From: an uncultured Pelagibacteraceae bacterium | GTDB lineage: Bacteria; Pseudomonadota; Alphaproteobacteria; Pelagibacterales; Pelagibacteraceae | Reading direction: 5' to 3' | Length of the DNA: 64,000 bases | Assembly (NCBI GenBank): GCA_902574695.1 | Contig: CACGON010000001.1 | Location: 62,001 to 126,000, forward strand | In this document: piece by piece, positions 49,127-58,368 of the stretch | How the letters are laid out: every line of letters begins with the position of its first letter | Position numbering within the stretch: the first letter of the stretch is position 1 | Notes under the pieces: model-generated | What the model was told of the DNA's origin: nothing | The model's input: the letters and a program-made list of their open reading frames with translations, nothing else | Database searches by the model: none | Translations under genes and position numbers: made by a program

Positions 49127-49195
49127 ATGGCTAAAAGAAGAAAAAAAGCTAAGAAAAAAGCTAAAAAGAAAGCTAAAAAAAGAAGAAGAAGATAG
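49127..49195 (+). CDS. 22-residue polybasic microprotein (Lys/Arg/Ala only)
   Basis: After Met the peptide contains only Ala, Lys and Arg: it begins MAKRRKKAKKKAKKKA and ends in a run of Arg, with Ala about every four residues. Seventeen of 22 residues are basic. It has GGGAG before the ATG, its own promoter and operator-like repeat upstream and a strong terminator downstream, so it is a complete single-gene unit. The composition resembles tails of H1-like histones and suggests binding to DNA or RNA. It could also be the coding part of a small regulatory RNA. I know of no characterised family. Confidence 0.72.
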   Translation: MAKRRKKAKKKAKKKAKKRRRR

Positions 49196-49209
49196 TTTTC
49201 TTATATAAA

Positions 49210-49249
49210 AACGCTTCTCATAACTTTTGTGTGAGAAGCGTTTTTTTTT
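49210..49249. terminator. Intrinsic terminator, perfect 11-base stem
   Basis: AACGCTTCTCA pairs perfectly with TGAGAAGCGTT around an 11-base loop, followed by a run of T on the plus strand. On the minus strand A-rich sequence before the stem gives a shorter T run after it, so the element may serve both the polybasic gene and carD, whose stop lies at its edge. Confidence 0.88.
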
Positions 49250-50081
49250 ACTCTTGTTCCTCCACAACTTCCGTTATTTCATTACTTTCAGTATTTTCAG
49301 TATCTTGGGTTGAACTTGTTTCAACTTTTGTATTTTGGTTTTCAAGGTTTCTTTTAAGTGCTTTATTCAATTTTTTCTGAGTTTCCTCTGTTGACATGTT
49401 TAATATAATTTGAAATTCCGACGACATCCTCTCATAAGCTTTTTCAAAAAGTTGTCTCTCACTGTACGATTGATCTACCATTATATCATCACCTTTATTC
49501 AAATCTCTAACTACCTCGGCTAATTCATAGACCTTACCAGATGTAATTTTTTGTTCATATTCTTGCGCTCTCCTACTCCACATAGACCTCTTTATTTTTG
49601 GTTTACTTTTCAATATTGAGATACATTTATTAACTTGATTAATTGTCGAAAGAGGTCTTAAAAAAGACTGTTTATTTATTGGCAATAAACCAACCGCTTT
49701 ATCTTTCTCAAATTTTATATCATAGCACTGTACGTCTATGCCGCCAATAGTTTTAGCACTTATCGATTGGATCTGACCAACTCCATGTTTTGGATAAACA
49801 ACATAATCTTTAGGCTTAAACTCCTTTTTTTCAGTTTCTTGCTTTTTTATTTTTTTAATTTCGGGCTTAACTTCATTTTGCTTTGATATTCGAAGGTTTA
49901 CTTTTTTATCTGTATCTTTCGATTTTATTTTGTTTTTTTTTGTTGCTTCAATTTTAATACTTTTCTTAATCTTTTTTTTTGTAATGCTAGAAGCTTTCTT
50001 CTTTAAGACTTTTTTTTTTACCTTTACTTTTTTTTTTTTAAAGGTTTTCTTTAAAATACTTTTTAAATTTATCTTCTTCAT
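49248..50081 (-). CDS. carD: CarD/CdnL-family transcription regulator with basic N-terminal extension
   Basis: CarD-type proteins bind RNA polymerase beta and stabilise open promoter complexes, notably at rRNA promoters. The CarD domain starts near residue 88 ([16 protein letters not shown]) and continues through [14 protein letters not shown] and [13 protein letters not shown]. The C-terminal 40 residues are acidic and Thr/Ser-rich. An N-terminal arm of about 86 residues, mostly Lys, is far beyond the typical family size of about 170 residues. I chose the ATG at 50081; the frame opens 14 codons earlier. Either way it overlaps the end of fdxA. Confidence 0.88.
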   Translation of the reverse strand: MKKINLKSILKKTFKKKKVKVKKKVLKKKASSITKKKIKKSIKIEATKKNKIKSKDTDKKVNLRISKQNEVKPEIKKIKKQETEKKEFKPKDYVVYPKHGVGQIQSISAKTIGGIDVQCYDIKFEKDKAVGLLPINKQSFLRPLSTINQVNKCISILKSKPKIKRSMWSRRAQEYEQKITSGKVYELAEVVRDLNKGDDIMVDQSYSERQLFEKAYERMSSEFQIILNMSTEETQKKLNKALKRNLENQNTKVETSSTQDTENTESNEITEVVEEQE

Positions 50082-50364
50082 TTTCGTATATTTTATGATC
50101 CTCAGGTGGATCTTTTTTTTCACTTATGTTCGGCCAGATCTCAGAGTACTTTGTATTCATTTCTAACCATTTATCACTACTTTCGTCAGTGTCTGGTATG
50201 ATAGCACCTACTGGACACTCTGGTTCACAAACGCCACAATCTATACACTCATCCGGCTTAATTACAAGCATATTTTTTCCTTCATAAAAACAATCAACAG
50301 GACAAACATCAACGCAATCCATAAGTTTACATTTTATACATTTTTCATTAACCAAATATGTCAT
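50038..50364 (-). CDS. fdxA: 7Fe ferredoxin FdxA ([3Fe-4S][4Fe-4S])
   Basis: A small electron carrier. The two cluster motifs are [17 protein letters not shown], in which the first cluster can be 3Fe-4S, and [12 protein letters not shown] for the 4Fe-4S. The C-terminal tail ([19 protein letters not shown]) matches alphaproteobacterial FdxA to the end, confirming the stop codon and hence the real overlap of at least 44 bases with carD. The fdxA-carD pairing is widespread in alphaproteobacteria. Confidence 0.95.
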   Translation of the reverse strand: MTYLVNEKCIKCKLMDCVDVCPVDCFYEGKNMLVIKPDECIDCGVCEPECPVGAIIPDTDESSDKWLEMNTKYSEIWPNISEKKDPPEDHKIYENEEDKFKKYFKENL

Positions 50365-50786
50365 TATTTTTTATTTCTGGTTCTCTCTTTTATGTCGCCA
50401 ACTACTTTTTTATCGAGATAAAGCAACCCTGTCAGTCTTCGCATAAAATTATCTTCATACATATCTGATAATCCATCAGAATATATTATGTTCCATAAAG
50501 ACTCTATCATTTTAATTTTAAAATCATCATTCGTATTTTTTATTTCTCTAGTAAAATCAAGAATTTGATTTGAGTCTTGCTCAATTTTTTCTGCTTCAAG
50601 ATAAATTTTTTCAAGTTCCTCTTCCTTTGCACCAAGATTTACTAAGGTTTTTTTTATAATTAATTTCTCTTTTTCTGTGAAATCTTGATCAATTTTTGCA
50701 GCATGTATCAACAATGCTGTAGACATAATCAATTTATTATCATTTTTAAAATTTTCTTCCCTTTTTTTTTTAAAAAAATCGAACAT
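50364..50786 (-). CDS. TerB-family protein
   Basis: A 140-residue helical protein with the TerB/tellurite-resistance-like fold: [19 protein letters not shown] is the acidic metal-binding-like helix, repeated near the C-terminus as [16 protein letters not shown]. Most relatives have nothing to do with tellurite; the role is unknown. It overlaps the helicase stop and the fdxA start by one base each, so helicase-terB-fdxA-carD form one transcript. Confidence 0.78.
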   Translation of the reverse strand: MFDFFKKKREENFKNDNKLIMSTALLIHAAKIDQDFTEKEKLIIKKTLVNLGAKEEELEKIYLEAEKIEQDSNQILDFTREIKNTNDDFKIKMIESLWNIIYSDGLSDMYEDNFMRRLTGLLYLDKKVVGDIKERTRNKK

Positions 50787-53254
50787 TATTTAAAGTTTAT
50801 TTGTTTCAATATATTAAATGGATTATCTTTATTTTTCTTTGAAGGTATAGGTGCATTTTTGACCTTTTTTGGAGAATATTTGAAAAAAACATCATTATTT
50901 TTTTCAAATGTTTTGTAATTCATTTTATTAATCAGTTTAATAAAATTTTCTTTGTTACATCCAAGAAGGTTTAGCATTTCAGGTACTATTTTTATCTCTT
51001 TATCTTGATCTATTATTTTTAAAAAAAGTCTTTCTAAAATATCAATTCTTACATAAAATTTATCAAATTTTTCGAATCCACATATTAACATAAAATTTCT
51101 ATCAATACTTTTTGTGCTATCAAAGAAATTTAAACCAAACTTAGGAGGATGTAGATCTAAATTTTTTTGGTTAAAGTTTTTCCATAATAAAATTCTTAAA
51201 GTTACAACATTCGGTTTAAAGAGATTTGGTACAAAAACATGGTACCTCCCAAATCTCACGCCAACTTTTCTTAAAACTTTCCTTTCATCTTGTTTTAATG
51301 ATTTTAGAAAGTTTTTAACATCTTCTCTTTTTACAACCCCATTATTTTCATATACTTGATATGCTAAAGCTCTAATAGAAGAATTTTTTTCTTTAATATT
51401 TTTTAAATCTAATAAATTTTTTAAATCCTCATTTATCTTTTTAATTAACCAAGAATTTAGATATTCTAAAAGTTCTATTTGATCTTCATTTTCTATCATA
51501 TCATCAATAATTAAATTAATTTCTGGATTTAAATAATCTTTACCAGGTAATAGTCGTGCAATAGGGGATTCATTCCAATATATTTTAAAATCACTTCTTA
51601 AATCAAGTAATCCAGCTTTAATAATTTGCTGAATCCTCTTTAAAATTTCTGGACTAACATTTTGTCTTGCGGCCTTTTTCAATGATTTTATATCTGTATC
51701 TAAAGCTCCTATTTTATAATCTAACTCTAGCTTTAATCCTTTAAGCTGGCCAATGAATTGATTATTAATCATTACTTTTTCATTATCTAATATTTTTGTA
51801 TCAAAAGAAATGTCCTGTTTTAAACCTTTTGCAAGAACACTGGCCCTTTTATCTATAAAACTTTTTGTCAATTCTTCGTGCAATCTGTCTGATAATTTAT
51901 CTTCCAAATTTTTTGTTCTTTCTATCCAGTAATCTTGATTATCAACCCAATTAATTTTATTTGAAATATATGACCATGTTCTAACATTTGCTATTCTATT
52001 AGATATTGAGTCAACATTACCATCCATTTTATCTAAATGGACAAGTTGTTCTTTCATAAAAATATTTGAAATTCTTCCTGGCTTTTCTCTTAAGAAATTA
52101 AATACTTTTCCTACAATTTCTAAATGATTTCCATACGTCTTTTTCGCAAAATCAGGTATTTGACAACACTCCCAAAGCAGTCTTAGCTCATTTTCATCAT
52201 TAAAAATTGTAAGATTTTCCGTATCTTTAAGTATTGTTTTAAGAACTTTTTCGTCTTCACATTCATAAATCCTTTTAAGCCAACTTTTATTTGGTCTTTC
52301 ATCTAAAGACTTAATTAATTCAGAGCCATTTTTAAAATTTAAATTTGCATTACGCCAATATAATGTATGAATTTCATTAAACTTGTGGTTTTCTAGTAAT
52401 TCAACTTCCTCAGCGCTTATTTCTCCGCAATCTCCAGTAATTCCAAACGATCCATCATTTAAATATCGCCCCGCTCTACCAGCTATTTGACCAATTTCTG
52501 CTAAATTTAATCTTCTCATTTTTCTACCATCAAATTTTTTAAGATTAGAAAAATAAACATTATCTAAATCCATATTTATACCCATACCAATTGCATCTGT
52601 TGCAACTAAAAAATCAACATCTCCTGATTGATAAAGCTCAACTTGTGAATTTCTTGTCTTAGGACTTAATGATCCCATTACAATTGCGGCTCCACCTTTT
52701 TGTCTTCTTATGAGTTCTGCAATTGCATAAACTTCTTCAGCAGAAAAGGCTATAATTGCACTTTTTCTCTCAATTCGTGAAATTTTTTTATGGCCTGAAA
52801 AGGTTAATTTTGAAAGTCTTTTTCTATCCATAAATTCTACATCTTCATCAAGTTTTTTAATTATATTTTTCATAGAATATGAACCCATCAGCATTGTTGT
52901 TTTTTCACCTCTAAGATTTAATAATCTTTCTGTAAAAATATGGCCTCTCTCATGATCTGTGCACATTTGAATTTCATCAATTCCAACAAACTCTAAATTT
53001 TTATCTATTGGCATAGATTCTACGGTGCATAAATAATATTTTGCATTAATTGGTATTATTTTTTCTTCACCTGTAATTAAAGCAACTTTACTTGGGTTAA
53101 CTTTTTTAATAACTTTGTCATATACCTCTCTAGCCAATAATCTTAAAGGAAAACCGATCATCCCAGAATCGAATGAAAGCATTGTCTCTATTGCGAGATA
53201 CGTTTTACCTGTATTTGTAGGTCCAAGAACTGCTACTATTTTATTTTTTTCCAT
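50786..53254 (-). CDS. SUV3-like DExH RNA helicase
   Basis: A superfamily 2 helicase related to mitochondrial SUV3, which unwinds RNA for degradation. Walker A is GPTNTGKTYLAIE, motif II appears as DEIQMC, motif V as ATDAIGMGINM and motif VI as QIAGRAGRY. The helicase core covers about residues 1-340; the long C-terminal part is specific to this alphaproteobacterial group. In this clade it may work with PNPase (encoded at 19912), as SUV3 does in mitochondria, but that is inference. Confidence 0.88.
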   Translation of the reverse strand: MEKNKIVAVLGPTNTGKTYLAIETMLSFDSGMIGFPLRLLAREVYDKVIKKVNPSKVALITGEEKIIPINAKYYLCTVESMPIDKNLEFVGIDEIQMCTDHERGHIFTERLLNLRGEKTTMLMGSYSMKNIIKKLDEDVEFMDRKRLSKLTFSGHKKISRIERKSAIIAFSAEEVYAIAELIRRQKGGAAIVMGSLSPKTRNSQVELYQSGDVDFLVATDAIGMGINMDLDNVYFSNLKKFDGRKMRRLNLAEIGQIAGRAGRYLNDGSFGITGDCGEISAEEVELLENHKFNEIHTLYWRNANLNFKNGSELIKSLDERPNKSWLKRIYECEDEKVLKTILKDTENLTIFNDENELRLLWECCQIPDFAKKTYGNHLEIVGKVFNFLREKPGRISNIFMKEQLVHLDKMDGNVDSISNRIANVRTWSYISNKINWVDNQDYWIERTKNLEDKLSDRLHEELTKSFIDKRASVLAKGLKQDISFDTKILDNEKVMINNQFIGQLKGLKLELDYKIGALDTDIKSLKKAARQNVSPEILKRIQQIIKAGLLDLRSDFKIYWNESPIARLLPGKDYLNPEINLIIDDMIENEDQIELLEYLNSWLIKKINEDLKNLLDLKNIKEKNSSIRALAYQVYENNGVVKREDVKNFLKSLKQDERKVLRKVGVRFGRYHVFVPNLFKPNVVTLRILLWKNFNQKNLDLHPPKFGLNFFDSTKSIDRNFMLICGFEKFDKFYVRIDILERLFLKIIDQDKEIKIVPEMLNLLGCNKENFIKLINKMNYKTFEKNNDVFFKYSPKKVKNAPIPSKKNKDNPFNILKQINFK

Positions 53255-53362
53255 ATCTACTTTTTGTGCCTTTTAAAAATTCAATACTATATATTGTTGC
53301 CCACATAGAACAAAAATAGACTAAAACTAGTCCGAATCATTGATCTAAAAGTTCTCATTTTA

Positions 53363-53761
53363 CTAATTTTTAAAAATTTTCCAAACCCCAGATGCATTTG
53401 CAATAATTTTATCATTACATCTCAAGTGACATGTAAGAAAAACCATCGTCTTAGTTTTTTTTAAAATTTTAGTAACACCAGTAATTTCATCACCTTGCTT
53501 TGATGGGGCTATATATTTAATATCTAAAGATATAGTTACGCATGGAACTCCACCTGCTGATCTACTAGCTGCTGTGCCTGATCCTGCATCTATAATTGAA
53601 GCAATATACCCCCCGTGTGTTATTTTTACTCTATTTAAATGTTTTTCATTTATGATGGTTTTAAATTCATACTCATTCTCTGAAACTGTTCTAAACAAAA
53701 GACCTCCGTTATGTTTCATAAAACCTGAGTTGGAACTAATTTGTTCAAATTGATCTGTCAT
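53363..53761 (-). CDS. PaaI-type hotdog thioesterase
   Basis: A 132-residue acyl-CoA thioesterase of the hotdog superfamily. NRVKITHGGYIASIIDAGSGTAA contains the HGG and the active-site Asp; VTISLDIKYIAPSKQGD is also typical. The substrate cannot be told. The start codon comes three bases behind the stop of a 27-residue membrane peptide gene, so translation is probably coupled. Confidence 0.85.
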   Translation of the reverse strand: MTDQFEQISSNSGFMKHNGGLLFRTVSENEYEFKTIINEKHLNRVKITHGGYIASIIDAGSGTAASRSAGGVPCVTISLDIKYIAPSKQGDEITGVTKILKKTKTMVFLTCHLRCNDKIIANASGVWKIFKN

Positions 53762-53764
53762 AAT

Positions 53765-53848
53765 TTATAGGATTATAGTAAATACAATTAACACAACAAA
53801 CACAGCTAAAAAGAAAATAATAACCGATTTTTGTAAAGATATTTTCAT
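53765..53848 (-). CDS. 27-residue single-helix membrane microprotein
   Basis: The frame reads MKISLQKSVIIFFLAV and continues as one hydrophobic helix to the end. A perfect AAGGAG lies seven bases before the ATG, one of the best ribosome binding sites in the window, and it begins only 15 bases after the tRNA-Arg 3' end. The stop is three bases before the thioesterase gene. The helix could insert in the inner membrane; no family is recognised. Position and ribosome binding site are the evidence. Confidence 0.5.
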   Translation of the reverse strand: MKISLQKSVIIFFLAVFVVLIVFTIIL

Positions 53849-53863
53849 AATCTCCTTAATAAT

Positions 53864-53940
53864 TGGTGCGCCTGCTAGGAGTCGAACCCAGAACCTCCTG
53901 GTCCGTAGCCAAGCGCTCTATCCAGTTGAGCTACAGGCGC
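53864..53940 (-). tRNA. tRNA-Arg, anticodon ACG
   Basis: On the minus strand GCGCCTG pairs with CAGGCGC in the acceptor stem. The anticodon stem CTTGG/CCAGG encloses CTACGGA, giving ACG, whose A34 would be converted to inosine to read CGU, CGC and CGA. The T arm is CTGGG-TTCGACT-CCTAG. CCA is encoded. A microprotein gene follows immediately downstream. Confidence 0.95.
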
Positions 53941-54011
53941 GAATTTAAATTTTTTAGTGTATATTTATATTTTATTAATATAATTTTTAAACTAAATAAT
54001 AGTTGTTACAT

Positions 54012-55133
54012 ATGACTAAAAATTCCCAAGATGTAGTTATTGTTAATGCAACAAGAACAGGTATAGGAAAATTTAATGGAATGTGGGGTGATGTCCATGC
54101 TCATGAATTGGGAAAAATTGTAATTAAAGATATTTTAGAACAAACATCTATAAATGCAGATGAAATAGATGAGGTAATCTTAGGACAGGTTTTAATTAGT
54201 GGCGCAGGTCAAAATCCTGCAAGGCAAGCGTCTGTTGGAGCTAATATTCCATATGATAAAATTTCATATATAGTGAATCAAGTCTGCGGATCAGGTTTAA
54301 GAGCAATAGTATCTGCTTACCAATCTATTTTATTAAATTCATCAAAATTAATAATTGCTGGAGGACAAGAGAGTATGTCAAATTGTAATAAAGAGCTGAT
54401 GATGAAAGACGGTTTAGTAGATGCTTTCAATAATTATCATATGGGAGTTACAGCAGAAAATGTTGCTGAAAAATGGAACATTTCAAGAGAAGAACAAGAC
54501 AATTTTTCATTTAGTTCACAACAAAAAGCACAAAATGCTATTCGAAAAGGAAAATTTGAAGATGAAATAATAAAAAATAAAAATTTTAAATCTTATAAAG
54601 ATGAACATGTTAGAACAAATATAGAAATAAAAGATTTATCAAAGCTTGAACCTGCGTTTAAAAAAAATGGTACTGTAACTCCAGGTAACTCTTCGGGGAT
54701 TAATGATGGAGCAGCTGCAGTTTTAATTATGAAAAGAAGTGAGGCCGAAAAAAGGAGTCTCGAACCACTTGCGAAAATTAAATCCTGGGCCTCTTGTGGT
54801 GTAGATCCATCTTTGATGGGATCAGGACCAATTCCGTCATCAAAAAAAGCTCTTAATATTGCTGATTGGAAAATTTCTGATTTAGACTTAATAGAATCTA
54901 ACGAGGCATTTGCAGCCCAGAGTTTAGCAGTGGCTAAGGATTTAAAAATACCATTAGAAATTATGAATGTAAATGGAGGAGCAATTGCCCTTGGACATCC
55001 AATTGGAGCATCTGGTTGTAGAGTAGTAGTCACTCTTTTACATGAAATGAAAAAACGAGATTTAAAAAAAGGTCTAGCGACTCTTTGTATTGGAGGTGGT
55101 ATGGGAATCGCTATGTGTTTTGAAAGAGATTAA
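54012..55133 (+). CDS. Acetyl-CoA acetyltransferase (thiolase)
   Basis: A thiolase that condenses or splits acetoacetyl-CoA. The nucleophilic Cys is in VNQVCGSGLRAI, the His in NGGAIALGHPIGASGCR and the second Cys in CIGGGMGIAMCFE. At 373 residues it is some 15-20 residues shorter than typical. I use the ATG; a TTG three codons upstream is an alternative. It lies upstream of the pyruvate dehydrogenase genes, on the same strand, 172 bases apart. Confidence 0.94.
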   Translation: MTKNSQDVVIVNATRTGIGKFNGMWGDVHAHELGKIVIKDILEQTSINADEIDEVILGQVLISGAGQNPARQASVGANIPYDKISYIVNQVCGSGLRAIVSAYQSILLNSSKLIIAGGQESMSNCNKELMMKDGLVDAFNNYHMGVTAENVAEKWNISREEQDNFSFSSQQKAQNAIRKGKFEDEIIKNKNFKSYKDEHVRTNIEIKDLSKLEPAFKKNGTVTPGNSSGINDGAAAVLIMKRSEAEKRSLEPLAKIKSWASCGVDPSLMGSGPIPSSKKALNIADWKISDLDLIESNEAFAAQSLAVAKDLKIPLEIMNVNGGAIALGHPIGASGCRVVVTLLHEMKKRDLKKGLATLCIGGGMGIAMCFERD

Positions 55134-55246
55134 TTTTTAGTGGATATATAATTTTTGCTTAATAACGCCATTTGTATCCAATACTTAGCATCTAGACTAT
55201 TTTTATCGTTAATTTTTTTTAGTTTTTTAAATAATAAATTAAACAT
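55130..55246 (-). CDS. Possible 38-residue microprotein
   Basis: A minus-strand frame between the thiolase and aceE genes begins MFNLLFKKLKKIND and continues with a mixed, protein-like composition (KYWIQMALLSKNYIS). Its stop overlaps the thiolase stop by four bases, as other convergent genes here do. No clear ribosome binding site or family is seen, so this is tentative. Confidence 0.35.
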   Translation of the reverse strand: MFNLLFKKLKKINDKNSLDAKYWIQMALLSKNYISTKN

Positions 55247-55305
55247 ACTCAATTTATCTCATTTAAGGTTGTCCAAAAAGAGATTAAAATGTGTTAAAAT
55301 TAAAT

Positions 55306-58300
55306 ATGTCTATTCAATTAAAAGTTCCAGATATCGGTGACTTTGAACAGGTAGAAATAATTGAGGTAATAGTAAAAGCTGGCGAAAATATAAAAAAAAA
55401 TGATCCAGTAGTAACTCTGGAAAGTGATAAATCAAGTGTTGAGGTTCCCTCTACTGTTGAAGGGAAGATATCAAATATAAGTGTTAAAGTTGGAGACAAA
55501 GTTTCAAAAGGCGATTTAATTCTTGAGGTTGAAGGTAATGGAAAATCTTTACCTGATGAAGTTAAAAAAACAAATGATCAAATACCAAAAAATACAAAAA
55601 ATTTAATTGCCGAAGCTGAGAAAACAATTGAAAAAGAAATTAATAAAGCTCCTGAAGTAGAAAAAGAAACAATCAGAGTCGCTGAGGATAAAATATCAAA
55701 AGTTGTAAGCGACGGTGATATTGATCCAATTGAGACAAAAGAATGGATTGATTCTCTTTCGTCAGTCTTGGAGACGGATGGAGGTAAAAGAGCACAATTT
55801 TTAATCAAACAATTGATAGAGCATTCATACAGACAAGGTTCAGACCTGGTCCTTTCAAGGAATACACCGTATGTAAATACCATATCTCCAGATAAAGAAA
55901 CCAAATCCCCTGGAGATCAAAATATTGAGCGAAGAATAAGATCATTAATTAGATGGAACGCCGCTGCCATGGTTGTAAGAGCTAATAAAAAATTTCCTGA
56001 ACTTGGCGGACATATTGGAACATTTGCATCAGCTGCAACTTTATATGATGTTGGAATGAATCATTTTTGGAGAGCTAAGAATAATAAGTTTGGTGGAGAT
56101 TTAATTTATTTTCAAGGGCATAGTGCTCCAGGAATGTATGCTAGGGCATTTTTAGAAGGTAGATTAAGTGAAAAACAATTAGATAATTTCAGACAAGAAG
56201 TTAATCCAGGCGGATTATCCTCTTATCCCCATCCTTGGCTTATGCCAAACTTTTGGCAATTTCCTACTGTCTCAATGGGTATTGGTCCTATGTTAGCAAT
56301 CTATCAAGCTAGATTTATGAAATATTTGATTAATAGAGGCCTTATAAAAGATGAGGGAAGAAAAGTTTGGGCATTCCTTGGTGATGGTGAAATGGATGAG
56401 CCAGAGTCTATGGGTGCGATTGGATTAGCTGCGAGAGAAAACTTAGACAATTTAATTTTTGTTGTTAATTGCAACCTTCAAAGATTAGATGGTCCGGTTA
56501 GAGGTAATGGGAAAATAATTCAAGAATTAGAGGGAATTTTCAGAGGAGCTGGCTGGGATGTTATAAAAGTAATATGGGGATCATATTGGGATCCTTTATT
56601 AGCAAAAGATAAAACTGGTCATCTTTTAAAAATTATGAACGAAACAGTTGATGGAGAATACCAAGCTTTTAAGGCACGTAATGGTTTATATGTTAGAGAG
56701 AAATTTTTTGGCAAATATGCTGAAACAAAAGAGTTAGTTTCATCTCTATCAGATAAAGATATATGGCGACTTAATAGAGGAGGTCACGACCCCCATAAAG
56801 TTTATGCGGCTTATGATCAAGCTTCAAAAAATAAAGGTAAACCAACTGTAATCATTGCAAAAACAATTAAGGGTTATGGAATGGGTAAAACTGGAGAAAG
56901 TGTAAATACTACACACCAACAAAAAAAAATGGGCGTGGATGACTTAATGTATTATAGAGACAGATTCGATGTTCCATTAACCGACAAGCAGGTTCAGGAT
57001 ATCCAGTATTTCAGACCTAATGAAAATTCCGAGGAAATAAAATATTTGAAAGATCGTAGGATAAAATTAGGTGGTTTTATTCCAGAACGTACTACTTATG
57101 CTAAACAAATAAAAGCGCCTCAAAAAGATATTTTTGATTTTTTGAAAGAATCTACAGGTAAAAAAGAAATGTCTACAACAATGGCATTGGTGAGACTTTT
57201 AACAAATCTTTTAAGAGATAAAAATGTTGCCCCGAGACTTGTACCAATTATCCCTGACGAAGCAAGAACGTTCGGAATGGAAGGTTTCTTTCAAAAAATT
57301 GGAATTTACGCTCATGAAGGACAAAAATATGAACCAGAGGACTCTGAGCAATTAAGTTCATATAGAGAAGATAAAAAAGGTCAAGTTTTAGAAGAAGGAA
57401 TTAACGAGGCAGGATCAATGGCATCTTGGATTGCTGCGGGTACATCTTATACAAATCATGATATTGAGATGATACCTATATACCTGTTTTACTCTATGTT
57501 TGGTTTTCAAAGAGTTGGAGATTTTGCTTGGGCGGCAGGTGACAGTCAAGCCAGAGGCTTTCTAATTGGCGCCACTTCTGGCAGGACAACTTTAGCAGGT
57601 GAGGGATTACAACATCAGGATGGACATAGTCATCTTCTAGCTTCTACTATACCAAATTGTATTTCTTATGATCCAACTTTTGCTTACGAACTTGCTGTAA
57701 TTTTTAGAGAAGGACTTAGACGTATGCATGAAAAAAAGGAAAATGTATTTTATTACATTACAACTATGAACGAAAATTATCCTCATCCTGCTATGCCAAA
57801 AGATAGAGGATGTGAAGATGGTATATTAAAGGGTATGTATAAGTTTAAGGAATTCAACAAAAACAAGAAAACTAAAATTCAATTAATTGGATCTGGGGCA
57901 ATATTAAGGGAAATTATAGGTGGTGCCGAAATACTTCAAAATGAATATGGAATTGATAGTGATATTTGGAGCGTAACTAGTTTTAATGAGTTAGCGAGAG
58001 ATGGTATGGAAACTGAGAGATATAATCTTTTAAATCCTGATGAAAAAAATAAAGCTTCATATGTAGAACAATGTTTAGGTCAATCAAATAACCCTGTTTT
58101 GGCAGCTTCAGATTATATGCGAAGTCACTCTGAACAAATTAGACCTTTTGTAAAAAATAGCTTTTATTCACTAGGAACAGATGGCTTTGGAAGAAGTGAT
58201 ACAAGAAAAAATTTGAGAAAATTCTTTGAGGTTGATAAAGAACATATAGTTACTTACGCACTAAGCGTTCTGTCGAATGAGCAACTGATTTCATCTAAGC

Positions 58301-58365
58301 CAGTCAAAGATGCAATAAAAAAATATAATATTGATACAAAAAGATCCTTTCCAAGTAAATTATAA
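55306..58365 (+). CDS. aceE: Pyruvate dehydrogenase E1 (AceE type) with N-terminal lipoyl domain
   Basis: E1 decarboxylates pyruvate with thiamine diphosphate and reductively acetylates lipoate. Residues from about 145 onward are a homodimeric AceE-type E1: FQGHSAPGMYARAFLEGR, the thiamine motif FLGDGEMDEPES through NCNLQRLDGPVRG, and HQDGHSHLLASTIPN. Residues 1-80 are a lipoyl domain not normally part of E1: VEIIEVIVKAGENIKKND, then DKSSVEVPS with the lipoyl Lys at residue 42, then KVGDKVSKGDLILEVEG, followed by a charged linker of about 60 residues. The E2 that follows lacks such a domain. I use the ATG; a GTG five codons earlier is less likely. Confidence 0.95.
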   Translation: MSIQLKVPDIGDFEQVEIIEVIVKAGENIKKNDPVVTLESDKSSVEVPSTVEGKISNISVKVGDKVSKGDLILEVEGNGKSLPDEVKKTNDQIPKNTKNLIAEAEKTIEKEINKAPEVEKETIRVAEDKISKVVSDGDIDPIETKEWIDSLSSVLETDGGKRAQFLIKQLIEHSYRQGSDLVLSRNTPYVNTISPDKETKSPGDQNIERRIRSLIRWNAAAMVVRANKKFPELGGHIGTFASAATLYDVGMNHFWRAKNNKFGGDLIYFQGHSAPGMYARAFLEGRLSEKQLDNFRQEVNPGGLSSYPHPWLMPNFWQFPTVSMGIGPMLAIYQARFMKYLINRGLIKDEGRKVWAFLGDGEMDEPESMGAIGLAARENLDNLIFVVNCNLQRLDGPVRGNGKIIQELEGIFRGAGWDVIKVIWGSYWDPLLAKDKTGHLLKIMNETVDGEYQAFKARNGLYVREKFFGKYAETKELVSSLSDKDIWRLNRGGHDPHKVYAAYDQASKNKGKPTVIIAKTIKGYGMGKTGESVNTTHQQKKMGVDDLMYYRDRFDVPLTDKQVQDIQYFRPNENSEEIKYLKDRRIKLGGFIPERTTYAKQIKAPQKDIFDFLKESTGKKEMSTTMALVRLLTNLLRDKNVAPRLVPIIPDEARTFGMEGFFQKIGIYAHEGQKYEPEDSEQLSSYREDKKGQVLEEGINEAGSMASWIAAGTSYTNHDIEMIPIYLFYSMFGFQRVGDFAWAAGDSQARGFLIGATSGRTTLAGEGLQHQDGHSHLLASTIPNCISYDPTFAYELAVIFREGLRRMHEKKENVFYYITTMNENYPHPAMPKDRGCEDGILKGMYKFKEFNKNKKTKIQLIGSGAILREIIGGAEILQNEYGIDSDIWSVTSFNELARDGMETERYNLLNPDEKNKASYVEQCLGQSNNPVLAASDYMRSHSEQIRPFVKNSFYSLGTDGFGRSDTRKNLRKFFEVDKEHIVTYALSVLSNEQLISSKPVKDAIKKYNIDTKRSFPSKL

Positions 58366-58368
58366 ATT

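Noticed and set aside
53255-53362. Micro-ORFs of about 21-23 codons upstream of the helicase gene on the minus strand
   Set aside because: Very short, no ribosome binding site, and no recognisable sequence; chance frames are expected.
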